From Burkholderia ambifaria (GTDB taxonomy: Bacteria; Pseudomonadota; Gammaproteobacteria; Burkholderiales; Burkholderiaceae): 53,633 bases of DNA. The notes under the pieces are model-generated. The model did not search any database, was not told the DNA's origin, and saw only the letters and a program-made list of their open reading frames with translations. The stretch lies in NCBI RefSeq assembly GCF_001443045.1, contig NZ_LKPJ01000042.1, forward strand, positions 283 to 53,915, read 5' to 3'. Both the position numbers and the translations under genes were made by a program. Positions 1 to 7,741 of the stretch are shown piece after piece (positions within the stretch are counted from its first letter, which is position 1; each line of letters begins with the position of its first letter).

Positions 1-2
1 CT

Positions 3-128
3 TCGAAGGAGGATGCCTATCGGGTGGCCGCGAACAGTCGGCGATGGTGGAGAAACAGCCGCTGGCTGCTGAACCGTGCCATGCCGATCGCCTACTTCGA
101 CCGTCTTGGTGTACCCCGGCTCTCATGA
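3..128 (+). CDS. ltrA: Group II intron reverse transcriptase/maturase, C-terminal fragment
   Basis: Reading from base 3 there is an open frame of 41 codons ending in TGA at 126-128. Its last residues, AYFDRLGVPRLS, follow an arginine/tryptophan-rich stretch (RRWWRNSRWLLNR). This is the typical C-terminus of group II intron-encoded reverse transcriptase/maturase proteins. The start and the RT and maturase domains are left of the window, so it cannot be said whether the full protein is intact. Placement immediately upstream of domain V agrees with the usual intron order, in which the ORF sits in domain IV. An overlapping frame from about 76 to 438 shows no family features and is a shadow. Confidence 0.8.
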   Translation, partial: SKEDAYRVAANSRRWWRNSRWLLNRAMPIAYFDRLGVPRLS

Positions 129-140
129 CCTCAACTGCTC

Positions 141-209
141 GAACCGCCCGGTGCGGACCCGCATGCCGGGTGGTGTGGGAGGGGATCGGTCAGCCTCTCT
201 GACCGCCCC
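141..209 (+). ncRNA. Group II intron domains V and VI
   Basis: Domain V: ACCGCCCGG (143-151) pairs with CCGGGTGGT (166-174) with one G-U pair. An upper stem TGCG/CGCA (152-155, 160-163) is capped by a 4-base loop, and there is a 2-base bulge TG at 164-165 on the 3' side. This is the conserved domain V shape. Domain VI: GGGG (181-184) and CGGTCAG (187-193) pair with CTGACCG (199-205) and CCCC (206-209), with an unpaired AT at 185-186. I did not assign an intron class. Confidence 0.78.
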
Positions 210-503
210 TATCCCGATCCTCGACACCCGGCCAAGCGCCTCGACGTTGCCGGCAGCTCGAACGCGAGCCGGAACGCAGTATGATTCGGCGCGCGGGTGC
301 GCCGCCGCGTGCCGGGCGCGAAGGCCCGCCGGGCGGGGCGAAGAAGGCGTGCCTCGTGCGGGTCGGCCCGTCAATTGTTACAAGACGTTAGTGGGCGCTT
401 CCGGTTGCGATGCCGCGCATCAGTTCTTACAAACTTGAAATATGCGTAGACGGCGCTTGCCGTTATAGTCGAATCACACATGAAACAACTCGAAGAGGAA
501 TCC

Positions 504-866
504 ATGAAGACTTTGCGTGTTGCCTCGCTCTTGACCGGTATGACGGCCTTGCTCGTGTCGGGCGCAGCAATGGCGGGAGTCAATGTCGGGATCAACGTCG
601 GCGTGCCGGCTCCAGTCTACGTCGCACCCGCGCCCGTGTATGCGCCGCCGCCTCCGCCGGTCGTCTACCAGCCGGCGCCTGTATATGCTCCGGCGCCCGT
701 CTACGCGCCGGCACCGGCGATCGTGATCGGCTGGCACGGCGATCGCTACTGGGACGGCCGCCGCTACTGGGGCCGCGACGAGTGGTATCGCCATCACGGT
801 CGTGGCTGGGGCGGCGAGCATGGCCACGGTCACTGGGATAACGGCCGCCACAACGGCTGGCGCTGA
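504..866 (+). CDS. Secreted PXPV-repeat protein
   Basis: A 120-residue protein starting at ATG 504 behind a GAGGAA ribosome site; an in-frame ATG at 480 is less likely because it precedes this site. Residues 1-24 form a signal peptide (KTLR, hydrophobic core, cleavage after AMA). Residues 25-75 contain repeated P-A-P-V-Y units (PAPVYVAPAPVYAPPPPPVV and more), the signature of the PXPV repeat proteins common in Burkholderia. The C-terminal 45 residues are rich in Gly, His, Trp, Arg and Tyr (WHGDRYWDGRRYWG). It is probably periplasmic or surface-associated. The His-rich tail might bind metal, which is inference. Function is unknown. The gene is monocistronic, with a strong terminator behind it. 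Confidence 0.85.
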   Translation: MKTLRVASLLTGMTALLVSGAAMAGVNVGINVGVPAPVYVAPAPVYAPPPPPVVYQPAPVYAPAPVYAPAPAIVIGWHGDRYWDGRRYWGRDEWYRHHGRGWGGEHGHGHWDNGRHNGWR

Positions 867-906
867 TCGACAGATTGCGCATGCGTGACGCGTGCGCAAC
901 AGGAGC

Positions 907-937
907 AAGAAAACCGCCTGCGTGGCGGTTTTCTTTT
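907..937 (+). terminator. Rho-independent terminator after PXPV gene
   Basis: AAGAAAACCGCC (907-918) pairs perfectly with GGCGGTTTTCTT (924-935) around loop TGCGT, followed by TT. It lies 40 bases after the stop at 866 and isolates the gene from yejA. Confidence 0.85.
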
Positions 938-1070
938 GCTTGCGCAGGCTGCGTGCGGACGTCGCGGCGCGGCAAGGTCACGCACGAACGGGCCGCAAGC
1001 TGGCTCGGTGTCGAATTGAATGGGTAGAATCGACCTACGTTCCATCCCTCAATCGACCGACAGGGCCTCT

Positions 1071-2954
1071 ATGACGAAGGGTTCGCCCCGGGCCGCCGCC
1101 GCGCGCATCCGTTTCGCCGCCGCGCATGCGGTACGGGCCGCCGGCCGCACGGCGGCAGTATGGGCAATACAGGCGGTACTGGCCGCGACGGCCGCGCATG
1201 CGGCCTATGCGATCGCGCAGTACGGCGAGCCGAAATATCAGCCGGGCTTCAAGCATTTCGACTACGTGAACCCGGACGCCCCGAAGGGCGGCACGCTCGT
1301 GCTCGCGAACCCGAACCGGCTCACGTCGTTCGACAAGTTCAATCCGTTCACGATGCGCGGCAATTCCGCGCCGGGCATCGACATGCTGTTCGAGAGCCTC
1401 GCGACCGGTAGCTCGGACGAACCGGCGTCCGCCTACGGGCTGCTCGCCGACGACATCGAGATCGCGCCGGACCGCCGCTCGGTCACGTTCCACCTGAACC
1501 CGCGCGCGCGTTTCTCGAACGGCGACCCGGTCACGGCCGACGACGTCAGGTTTTCGTTCGACACGCTGAAGAGCAAGCAGGCCGCGCCGCAGTTCGGCGC
1601 GTATTTCGCCGAAATCGCGAAGGCTGTCGTGATCGACCGCGCAACCGTGCGGTTCGAATTCCGCAGCGCGAACCGCGAGCTGCCGCTGATCGCCGGCGGC
1701 GTGCCGGTGTTCTCGCGCAAGTGGGGGCTGCGCGCGGACGGTACGCGGATTCCGTTCGACCAGCTCGCGTTCGAGCAGCCCATCGGCAGCGGCCCGTACC
1801 TGATCGAGCGCTACGACAACGGCCGCACCATCACGTACCGGCGCAATCCCGCTTACTGGGGTGCCGACCTGCCGGTACGGGTCGGCACCAACAACTTCGA
1901 GCGGATCGTCTACAAGCTGTACGGCGACGGCGTCGCGCGGCTCGAGGCGTTCAAGGCCGGCGAGTACGACGTGCTGGTCGAATACATTGCGCGCAACTGG
2001 ACGCGGCGGGACGTCGGCAAGCGCTTCGACAGCGGCGAGCTCGTCAAGCGCGAATTCCGCCAGCACAACGGCGCAGGCATGCAGGGTTTCTTCATGAACC
2101 TGCGCCGGCCGCTGTTTCGCGACGTGCGCGTGCGCCAGGCGCTCGATCTCGCGTTCGACTTCGAATGGCTGAACCGCCAGCTGTTCTATGGCGCGTACAC
2201 GCGCCTCGACAGCTATTTCGCCGACACCGACCTGCAGGCGACCGGTATGCCGGGCCCGGGCGAGCTGAAGCTGCTGGAACCGTTGCGCGGGCGGCTCGAC
2301 CCGGCCGTGTTCGGCCCCATGGTCACGCAACCGAGCACGAACCCGCCGGGGTCGCTGCGCACGAACCTGCTGAAGGCGCGCGCGCTGCTCGCGCAGGCCG
2401 GCTGGACCTACCGCGACGGCGCGCTGCGCAATGCGCAGGGCGAGCCGTTCATGTTCGAGATCCTCGACGATTCGGGCGCGGCGATGGAGGGCATCGTGAC
2501 CGCCTACCAGCGCAACCTCGCGAAGCTCGGCATCGACGCGCGCTTTCGCACGGCCGATTACGCGCTGCTGCAAAAGCGGCTCGATGCGTTCGACTACGAC
2601 ATGACGACGGTTCGCCTGCCGGGCGTACAGGTGCCGGGCGCCGAGCAGTTCTCGCGCTACGCCAGCAGGTTCGCCGACGAGCCGGGCTCCGATAACATCA
2701 TCGGCCTGAAGTCGCCGGCCGTCGACGCGCTGCTGCATGCGCTCGGCGCCGCGCAGACGCGCGACGACCTGCTCGACGCGACGCATGCGCTCGACCGCGT
2801 GCTGATGCACGGCTATTACGCGGTCCCGCAGTGGTACAGCACGACGCACCGGATCGCCTACAAGCGCACGCTCGGCTATCCGCAGACGCTGCCGCTGTAC
2901 TATTCGGCCGAGGGCTGGGTCGTGTCGACCTGGTGGGCCAAGCCCGATCACTGA
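1071..2954 (+). CDS. yejA: Peptide ABC transporter, periplasmic binding protein (YejA-like)
   Basis: A 627-residue family 5 solute-binding protein and first gene of a four-gene yejABEF operon. The start at ATG 1071 (MTKGSPRAAA) is preferred over the in-frame ATG at 1020 because it gives a normal export signal: basic N-terminus, hydrophobic stretch WAIQAVLAATAAHA, cleavage near AYA. The mature part starts IAQYGEPKYQPGFKHFDYVN and continues with the PDAPKGGTLVLANP region typical of YejA/OppA-like proteins. Length agrees with E. coli YejA (about 600 residues). It should bind oligopeptides in the periplasm and hand them to YejBE. In E. coli this system also imports the peptide antibiotic microcin C. 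TAGAAT at 1025-1030 could be a -10 box, but no good -35 was seen. Confidence 0.92.
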   Translation: MTKGSPRAAAARIRFAAAHAVRAAGRTAAVWAIQAVLAATAAHAAYAIAQYGEPKYQPGFKHFDYVNPDAPKGGTLVLANPNRLTSFDKFNPFTMRGNSAPGIDMLFESLATGSSDEPASAYGLLADDIEIAPDRRSVTFHLNPRARFSNGDPVTADDVRFSFDTLKSKQAAPQFGAYFAEIAKAVVIDRATVRFEFRSANRELPLIAGGVPVFSRKWGLRADGTRIPFDQLAFEQPIGSGPYLIERYDNGRTITYRRNPAYWGADLPVRVGTNNFERIVYKLYGDGVARLEAFKAGEYDVLVEYIARNWTRRDVGKRFDSGELVKREFRQHNGAGMQGFFMNLRRPLFRDVRVRQALDLAFDFEWLNRQLFYGAYTRLDSYFADTDLQATGMPGPGELKLLEPLRGRLDPAVFGPMVTQPSTNPPGSLRTNLLKARALLAQAGWTYRDGALRNAQGEPFMFEILDDSGAAMEGIVTAYQRNLAKLGIDARFRTADYALLQKRLDAFDYDMTTVRLPGVQVPGAEQFSRYASRFADEPGSDNIIGLKSPAVDALLHALGAAQTRDDLLDATHALDRVLMHGYYAVPQWYSTTHRIAYKRTLGYPQTLPLYYSAEGWVVSTWWAKPDH

Positions 2955-3006
2955 AGCCTGCCGGCCCTTCGTTCAACCCAGCCTATCGATCGCGAGTCGC
3001 CGCCCT

Positions 3007-4050
3007 ATGTGGAGCTACATCCTCAAACGCCTGCTGCTGATGATCCCGACGCTCGTCGGCGTGCTTACGCTCACGTTCGTCGTGATCCAGTTCGTGCCGG
3101 GCGGCCCGGTCGAACAGGCCGTGCAGGAACTGCGCAAGGGTGCGACGGAGCAGGGCGCGGCGCCGTTCGGGATGCGCGCGCATACGGGCGTCGACGCGCA
3201 GCAGCTCGCGCAGCTCAAGGCGCTGTACGGCTTCGACAAGCCGCCGCTCGAGCGGTACTGGCTGATGCTGAAGCGCTTCGCGCGCTTCGATCTCGGCGAC
3301 AGCTACTTCCGCCACCAGAGCGTGTGGTCGCTGATCGTGCAGAAGCTGCCGGTGTCGATCAGCATCGGGCTGTGGACGTTCTTCGTCACCTATCTGATCT
3401 CCGTGCCGCTCGGCATCGCGAAAGCCGTGCGCAACGGCTCGCCGTTCGACGTCGCGACGAGCCTCGTCGTGCTGGTCGGCTATGCGATTCCGGGTTTCGT
3501 GCTCGGCGTGCTGCTGCTTGTGCTGTTCGGCGGCGGCTCGTTCTGGCAGCTGTTCCCGCTGCGCGGGCTCACGTCGGACAACTTCTCGCAGCTGTCGTCA
3601 ATCGGCAAGGTGCTCGACTATCTATGGCACATCGCGCTGCCGATCACGGCGTCGGTCGTCGGCAGCTTCGCGGTCGTCACGATGCTCACGAAAAACGCGT
3701 TCCTCGACGAGATCCGCAAACAGTACGTGCTGACCGCGCGCGCGAAAGGGCTCGCCGAGCGCACGGTGCTGTGGAAGCACGTGTTCCGCAACGCGATGCT
3801 GCCGCTGATCGTGGGCTTTCCGGCCGCGTTTATCGGCGCGTTCTTCACCGGCAGCCTGCTGATCGAGACGCTGTTCTCGCTCGACGGCCTCGGGCTGCTG
3901 TCGTACGAGTCGGTCGTGCGGCGCGACTACCCGGTCGTGCTCGGCACGCTGTACCTGTTCACGCTGATCGGGCTCGCGACCAAGCTGATCTCCGACCTCT
4001 GCTACGTGTGGGTCGACCCGCGCATTCAATTCGACAACCTGGAGCGCTGA
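3007..4050 (+). CDS. yejB: Peptide ABC transporter permease (YejB-like)
   Basis: A 347-residue inner-membrane permease of the DppB/OppB type. It opens with MWSYILKRLLLMIPTLVGVL, the first membrane helix, and has further hydrophobic segments. The EAA-type loop is recognisable around VLTARAKGLAERTVLWKHVF, which contacts the ATPase. It ends VDPRIQFDNLER, the conserved C-terminus of this permease class. It starts 52 bases after yejA. With YejE it forms the membrane channel for peptides bound by YejA. A long overlapping frame in +3 is a high-GC shadow. Confidence 0.95.
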   Translation: MWSYILKRLLLMIPTLVGVLTLTFVVIQFVPGGPVEQAVQELRKGATEQGAAPFGMRAHTGVDAQQLAQLKALYGFDKPPLERYWLMLKRFARFDLGDSYFRHQSVWSLIVQKLPVSISIGLWTFFVTYLISVPLGIAKAVRNGSPFDVATSLVVLVGYAIPGFVLGVLLLVLFGGGSFWQLFPLRGLTSDNFSQLSSIGKVLDYLWHIALPITASVVGSFAVVTMLTKNAFLDEIRKQYVLTARAKGLAERTVLWKHVFRNAMLPLIVGFPAAFIGAFFTGSLLIETLFSLDGLGLLSYESVVRRDYPVVLGTLYLFTLIGLATKLISDLCYVWVDPRIQFDNLER

Positions 4051-4098
4051 CATGAAACGATCCATCCGCATGCCTGGCGTGATCGGGCGAGGTGCGCG

Positions 4099-5196
4099 AT
4101 GAACCGGGCCGTCGTGTCGTCCCGCATCGACGCTGCGCGTGCGCGCGTGTCGCCGTCGCCCGCGCGCCGCGTCTGGCAGCGCTTTCGTCAGCAGCGCCTG
4201 GGCTACTGGAGCTTCGTGATCTTCGTCGTCGCGTTCGCCGCGAGCCTCGCGGCGCCGCTGTGGTCGAACGACAAGCCGCTCGTCGTGCGCTATGACGACC
4301 ACTACTATTTCCCGATGTTCCATGCGTACCCGGAGACGACCTTCGGCGGCGATTTCCCGACGCCGGCCGACTATCTCGACCCATACGTGCGCAAGCGGCT
4401 CGAGGCGCCGGGCAACTTCGTCGTCTATCCGCCGAACCGCTATTACTACGACACGCTGAACTACTTCTCGAGCGTGCCGAACCCGGCGCCGCCGTCGCGC
4501 GCGAACTGGCTCGGCACCGATGCGCAGGGGCGCGACCTGCTCGCACGGCTCGTGTACGGGTTCCGCGTGTCGGTCGAGTTCGGATTGATCCTGACCGTGA
4601 TCGGCACGCTGCTCGGGATCGCCGCCGGCGCGGTGCAGGGCTTCTTCGGCGGGCGCATCGACATCGTCGGGCAGCGGCTGATCGAGATCTGGAGTTCGTT
4701 GCCAGAGCTGTATCTGCTGATCATCTTCGCGTCGATCTTCGAGCCGAGCTTCCTGCTGCTGATCGTGCTGCTGTCGCTGTTCGGCTGGATCGGCCTTGCC
4801 GACTACGTGCGCGCCGAGTTCCTGCGCAACCGCACGCAGGACTACGTGCGCGCGGCCCGCGCGATGGGGCTCACGAACTGGCAGATCATCTGGCGCCACG
4901 TGCTGCCGAACAGCCTGACACCCGTGATCACGTTCCTGCCATTCCGGATGAGCGGCGCGATCCTCGCACTCACGAGCCTCGACTTCCTCGGGCTCGGCGT
5001 GCCGCCGCCGACGCCGAGCCTCGGCGAACTGCTCGCGCAGGGCAAGGGCAACCTCGACGCGTGGTGGATCTCGCTGTCGACGTTCGGCGTGCTGGTCGCG
5101 ACGCTGCTACTGCTGACCTTCATGGGCGACGCGCTGCGCAACGCGCTCGACACGCGGATCGCCGACTCGGTGCGCGCGGCGGGAGGCCAGCGATGA
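4099..5196 (+). CDS. yejE: Peptide ABC transporter permease (YejE-like)
   Basis: A 365-residue permease of the DppC/OppC type with an extended N-terminus. Residues 35-60 form a first membrane helix (YWSFVIFVVAFAASLAAPLW), followed by a periplasmic stretch with many Tyr and Pro residues. The motif NWLGTDAQGRDLLARLVYG marks the start of the transmembrane domain. The ATPase-contact loop is RAARAMGLTNWQIIWRHVLP, and LTSLDFLGLGVPPPTPSLGE follows, as in other DppC-like proteins. ATG 4099 is preceded by GAGGTG. Its TGA overlaps the yejF ATG by 4 bases, so translation is likely coupled. A 16-codon ORF at 4052-4102 lies between yejB and yejE; I attach no meaning to it. Confidence 0.94.
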   Translation: MNRAVVSSRIDAARARVSPSPARRVWQRFRQQRLGYWSFVIFVVAFAASLAAPLWSNDKPLVVRYDDHYYFPMFHAYPETTFGGDFPTPADYLDPYVRKRLEAPGNFVVYPPNRYYYDTLNYFSSVPNPAPPSRANWLGTDAQGRDLLARLVYGFRVSVEFGLILTVIGTLLGIAAGAVQGFFGGRIDIVGQRLIEIWSSLPELYLLIIFASIFEPSFLLLIVLLSLFGWIGLADYVRAEFLRNRTQDYVRAARAMGLTNWQIIWRHVLPNSLTPVITFLPFRMSGAILALTSLDFLGLGVPPPTPSLGELLAQGKGNLDAWWISLSTFGVLVATLLLLTFMGDALRNALDTRIADSVRAAGGQR

Positions 5197-6815
5197 GCGA
5201 CACGGTCGTATCGAACGCGGGCGAACCGCTGCTGTCGCTCGAGCATCTGCACGTGCGCTTCGGCGACACGGTGGCCGTCGACGACGTGACGCTCGCGATC
5301 GGCCGCGGCGAGCGCGTCGCGCTCGTGGGCGAGTCGGGGTCGGGCAAGAGCGTGACCGCGCTGTCGATCCTGCGGCTGCTCCGCGATGCAGACGTGAGCG
5401 GCACGATCCGCTTTGCCGGGCACGACCTCGCCGGCAAGAGCGAGCGCGAGATGCGCGGGCTGCGCGGCTCGGACATCGCGATGATCTTCCAGGAGCCGAT
5501 GACGGCGCTCAACCCGCTGTATACGATCGGCGCGCAGATCGGCGAGACGATCGTGCTGCACGACGGCGTGGGCGCCAGCGAGGCGCGCAAGCGCGCGATC
5601 GCGTTGCTCGCGCGCACGGGCATCGCGGAGCCGGAGAAGCGCGTCGACAGCTACCCGCACCAATTGTCGGGCGGCCAGCGGCAGCGCGCGATGATCGCGA
5701 TGGCGCTCGCATGCCGGCCGCGCCTGCTGCTCGCGGACGAGCCGACCACCGCGCTCGACGTGACGATCCGCGCGCAGATCGTCGACCTGCTGCTCGAACT
5801 GCAGCGCGAGGAGGCGGAAAAGCGCGGGATGGCGATCCTGCTGATCACGCACGACCTGAACCTCGTGCGGCACTTCGCCGAGCGGGTGGCGGTGATGGAG
5901 CGTGGCAAGCTGGTCGAAAGCGGGCCGGTCGAGCGGATCTTCGCGGAGCCGGAGCATCCGTATACGCAGCGGCTGCTGAACAGCCGGCCGCAGCGGGCGG
6001 TCGTGCCGGTGATGCCGATCGCGCCCGTCGTGCTCGATGCGCGCCACGTCAGCGTGCAGTTCTCGCGCAAGCGGCCGGGCTTCGCCGGGTGGTTCGGCAC
6101 GATGCCGGTGACGGCGGTCGCGGACGTGTCCGTGTCGGTGCGGCAGGGCGAGACGCTCGGGATCGTCGGTGAATCCGGCTCGGGGAAGTCGACGCTCGCG
6201 ATGGCGCTACTCGGGCTGCAGAAGACGGCGCACGGCGAAATCGAATTCCAGGGGCGCGCGCTGTCGACCTATCGCGGCCGCGAACAGACGGCGCTGCGCT
6301 CGAACATGCAGGTCGTCTTTCAGGATCCGTTCAGTTCGCTGTCACCGCGCCACACGATCGAGCGGATCGTCGGCGAGGGGCTCGAGCTGCATCGCCCGGA
6401 ACTGACGCCGGACGCGCGCCGCGCAAAGTCGCTGGCCGTGTTGCGCGAAGTCGGCCTCGATCGCACGGTGCTGCATCGCTATCCGCACGAATTCTCGGGT
6501 GGCCAGCGCCAGCGGATCGCGATCGCGCGCGCGCTCGTGCTGGAGCCGCGCATCCTGATCCTCGACGAACCGACGTCCGCGCTCGACGTGTCGATCCAGC
6601 AGCAGGTGCTCAAACTGCTCGCGAATTTGCAACAGAAATACAACCTCGGCTATGTATTCATCAGCCACGACCTGGAGGTGATCGGCGCGATGGCGCACCG
6701 CGTCGCGGTGATGCAGGGCGGGGCGATCGTCGAGTCCGGCGACGTGTCCGATATCTTCACGAAGCCGTCACATCCTTACACACAAAAGCTGTTGAAAGCG
6801 GTCTGGAAAGCGTGA
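5193..6815 (+). CDS. yejF: Peptide ABC transporter, duplicated ATP-binding protein (YejF-like)
   Basis: A 540-residue protein with two complete ABC ATPase domains in one chain. Both Walker A motifs are GESGSGKS, at about residues 45-52 and 326-333. Signatures are LSGGQRQR and FSGGQRQR, and Walker B strands are LLLADEPTTALD and ILILDEPTSALD. Each half ends with the oligopeptide-transporter extension (EHPYTQRLL; SHPYTQKLLKAVWKA). The size matches YejF, which replaces the separate OppD and OppF subunits. The start ATGA overlap with yejE fixes ATG 5193. No clear terminator follows; the next gene has its own promoter. Confidence 0.95.
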   Translation: MSDTVVSNAGEPLLSLEHLHVRFGDTVAVDDVTLAIGRGERVALVGESGSGKSVTALSILRLLRDADVSGTIRFAGHDLAGKSEREMRGLRGSDIAMIFQEPMTALNPLYTIGAQIGETIVLHDGVGASEARKRAIALLARTGIAEPEKRVDSYPHQLSGGQRQRAMIAMALACRPRLLLADEPTTALDVTIRAQIVDLLLELQREEAEKRGMAILLITHDLNLVRHFAERVAVMERGKLVESGPVERIFAEPEHPYTQRLLNSRPQRAVVPVMPIAPVVLDARHVSVQFSRKRPGFAGWFGTMPVTAVADVSVSVRQGETLGIVGESGSGKSTLAMALLGLQKTAHGEIEFQGRALSTYRGREQTALRSNMQVVFQDPFSSLSPRHTIERIVGEGLELHRPELTPDARRAKSLAVLREVGLDRTVLHRYPHEFSGGQRQRIAIARALVLEPRILILDEPTSALDVSIQQQVLKLLANLQQKYNLGYVFISHDLEVIGAMAHRVAVMQGGAIVESGDVSDIFTKPSHPYTQKLLKAVWKA

Positions 6816-6862
6816 TAGGCGTTCAATGGTCTGACTATCTCGATTGTATTTTTCAATTTGTT

Positions 6863-6891
6863 TTGACAAACGATTACGCGCTGGCTAGTAT
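6863..6891 (+). promoter_or_regulatory. Sigma-70 promoter of the NlpC/P60 gene
   Basis: TTGACA (6863-6868), a 17-base spacer and TAGTAT (6886-6891). This is close to consensus and lies in an AT-rich pocket 52 bases before the ATG at 6944. Confidence 0.8.
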
Positions 6892-6943
6892 CGACCGAAA
6901 TTTTCCGCCAATCAGCTGATTTTTAAGCAAATTCCATCGACCA

Positions 6944-7618
6944 ATGCAGCATCGATCCCTGACCCAGGCATGCGCGCGCACCCTCGCCGGGCTGTTCATC
7001 GGCGCCCTGTTCGCAGCAGCTCCCGGCGCGTTCGCCGACGAAGTCAGCAGTTTTAATCAAAATGTCACCAATTCGACTCAGATCGGGTCGGGTTCCTCCC
7101 TCCAGCAGACCAACGCGCAGCCGTCGACGGGCGGTGCGAAGTCGTTCCTCGCCGGCATGGCCGGCAAGGCAGGCGACGTGGTCGTCGGTGCGCTGAACAT
7201 GATCGGCGTGCGCTATCGCTGGGGCGGCAACTCGCCGGACTCGGGCCTCGACTGCAGCGGCTTCGTGCGCTACGTGTTCCAGGACACGCTCGGCATGTCG
7301 CTGCCGCGCCGTGCGGAAGAAATGAGCCGCGTCGGCGAGAAGGTCAGCATGAGCAACCTCAAGCCGGGCGACCTCGTGTTCTTCAATACGATGCGCCGCA
7401 CGTTCTCGCACGTCGGCATCTACATCGGCGACAACAAGTTCGTGCATTCGCCGTCGACGGGCAGCACCATTCGCGTCGACGATCTCGACAACGGCTACTG
7501 GGAAAAGCGGTTCACCGGCGCGCGCCGGATCGAATCGGAGTTTCCGATGAAGGCCGACGACCTGCGCCAGCGCGTGCGCGCGACGATCGGCGACGACGCG
7601 GCGAACGGCAGCAACTGA
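6944..7618 (+). CDS. NlpC/P60 family cell-wall hydrolase
   Basis: A 224-residue exported cysteine peptidase. Residues 1-31 are a signal peptide (basic start, core LAGLFIGALFAAAPG, cleavage after AFA). A Ser/Gln/Asn-rich linker follows (about 32-70), then the NlpC/P60 domain: RYRWGGNSPDSGLDCSGFVR with the catalytic Cys104, His156 in SHVGIYIGD and His168 in FVHSPS. Members cleave the gamma-D-glutamyl-diaminopimelate or related bonds of peptidoglycan stem peptides in the periplasm. There is no lipobox, so it is probably soluble. It is a single gene with its own promoter at 6863-6891 and a terminator at 7644. Confidence 0.92.
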   Translation: MQHRSLTQACARTLAGLFIGALFAAAPGAFADEVSSFNQNVTNSTQIGSGSSLQQTNAQPSTGGAKSFLAGMAGKAGDVVVGALNMIGVRYRWGGNSPDSGLDCSGFVRYVFQDTLGMSLPRRAEEMSRVGEKVSMSNLKPGDLVFFNTMRRTFSHVGIYIGDNKFVHSPSTGSTIRVDDLDNGYWEKRFTGARRIESEFPMKADDLRQRVRATIGDDAANGSN

Positions 7619-7643
7619 CGCTCGCTGGCGTTCCGCCGGATCG

Positions 7644-7679
7644 AAAAAACCCTGTCACCGAAAGGCGGCAGGGTTTTTT
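7644..7679 (+). terminator. Rho-independent terminator, probably bidirectional
   Basis: AAAAAACCCTG (7644-7654) pairs with CAGGGTTTTTT (7669-7679). The loop itself contains a small CC/GG stem. It has T-runs in both directions and lies between the convergent NlpC/P60 gene and the patatin gene. Confidence 0.87.
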
Positions 7680-7741
7680 GTTTTGGGGTGCAAGAAAACG
7701 GCAGGCGGCGCCGCAGTTGGCGGCGCGCACCGCGAGGCCGC

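Larger units (their letters stand above)
1..218 (+). mobile_element. Group II intron, 3' end only
   Basis: The first 218 bases carry the end of a maturase reading frame (stop at 126-128), followed after a few bases by a domain V fold at 143-174 and a domain VI fold at about 181-209. The sequence then reads to a CCCGAT end near 218, matching the terminal layout of bacterial group II introns. The rest of the intron lies left of the window. The end at 218 is inferred from the usual 3' terminal sequence and could be off by a few bases. Such introns are retroelements that self-splice and retrohome using the encoded reverse transcriptase. Confidence 0.82.

Noticed and set aside
76..438. A 120-codon frame across the intron end
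   Set aside because: It overlaps the maturase C-terminus, domain V and domain VI in another frame and has no protein features.
435..469. Promoter TTGAAA/TATAGT before the PXPV gene
   Set aside because: The spacer is 23 bases, too long for a standard sigma-70 promoter, so I did not list it.
1035..2951. A 638-codon open frame opposite yejA
   Set aside because: Composition-driven antisense shadow; yejA motifs and the operon context decide the strand.
3009..4055. A 348-codon frame overlapping yejB in another frame
   Set aside because: Arg/Ala-rich shadow; yejB has the permease helices and EAA loop.
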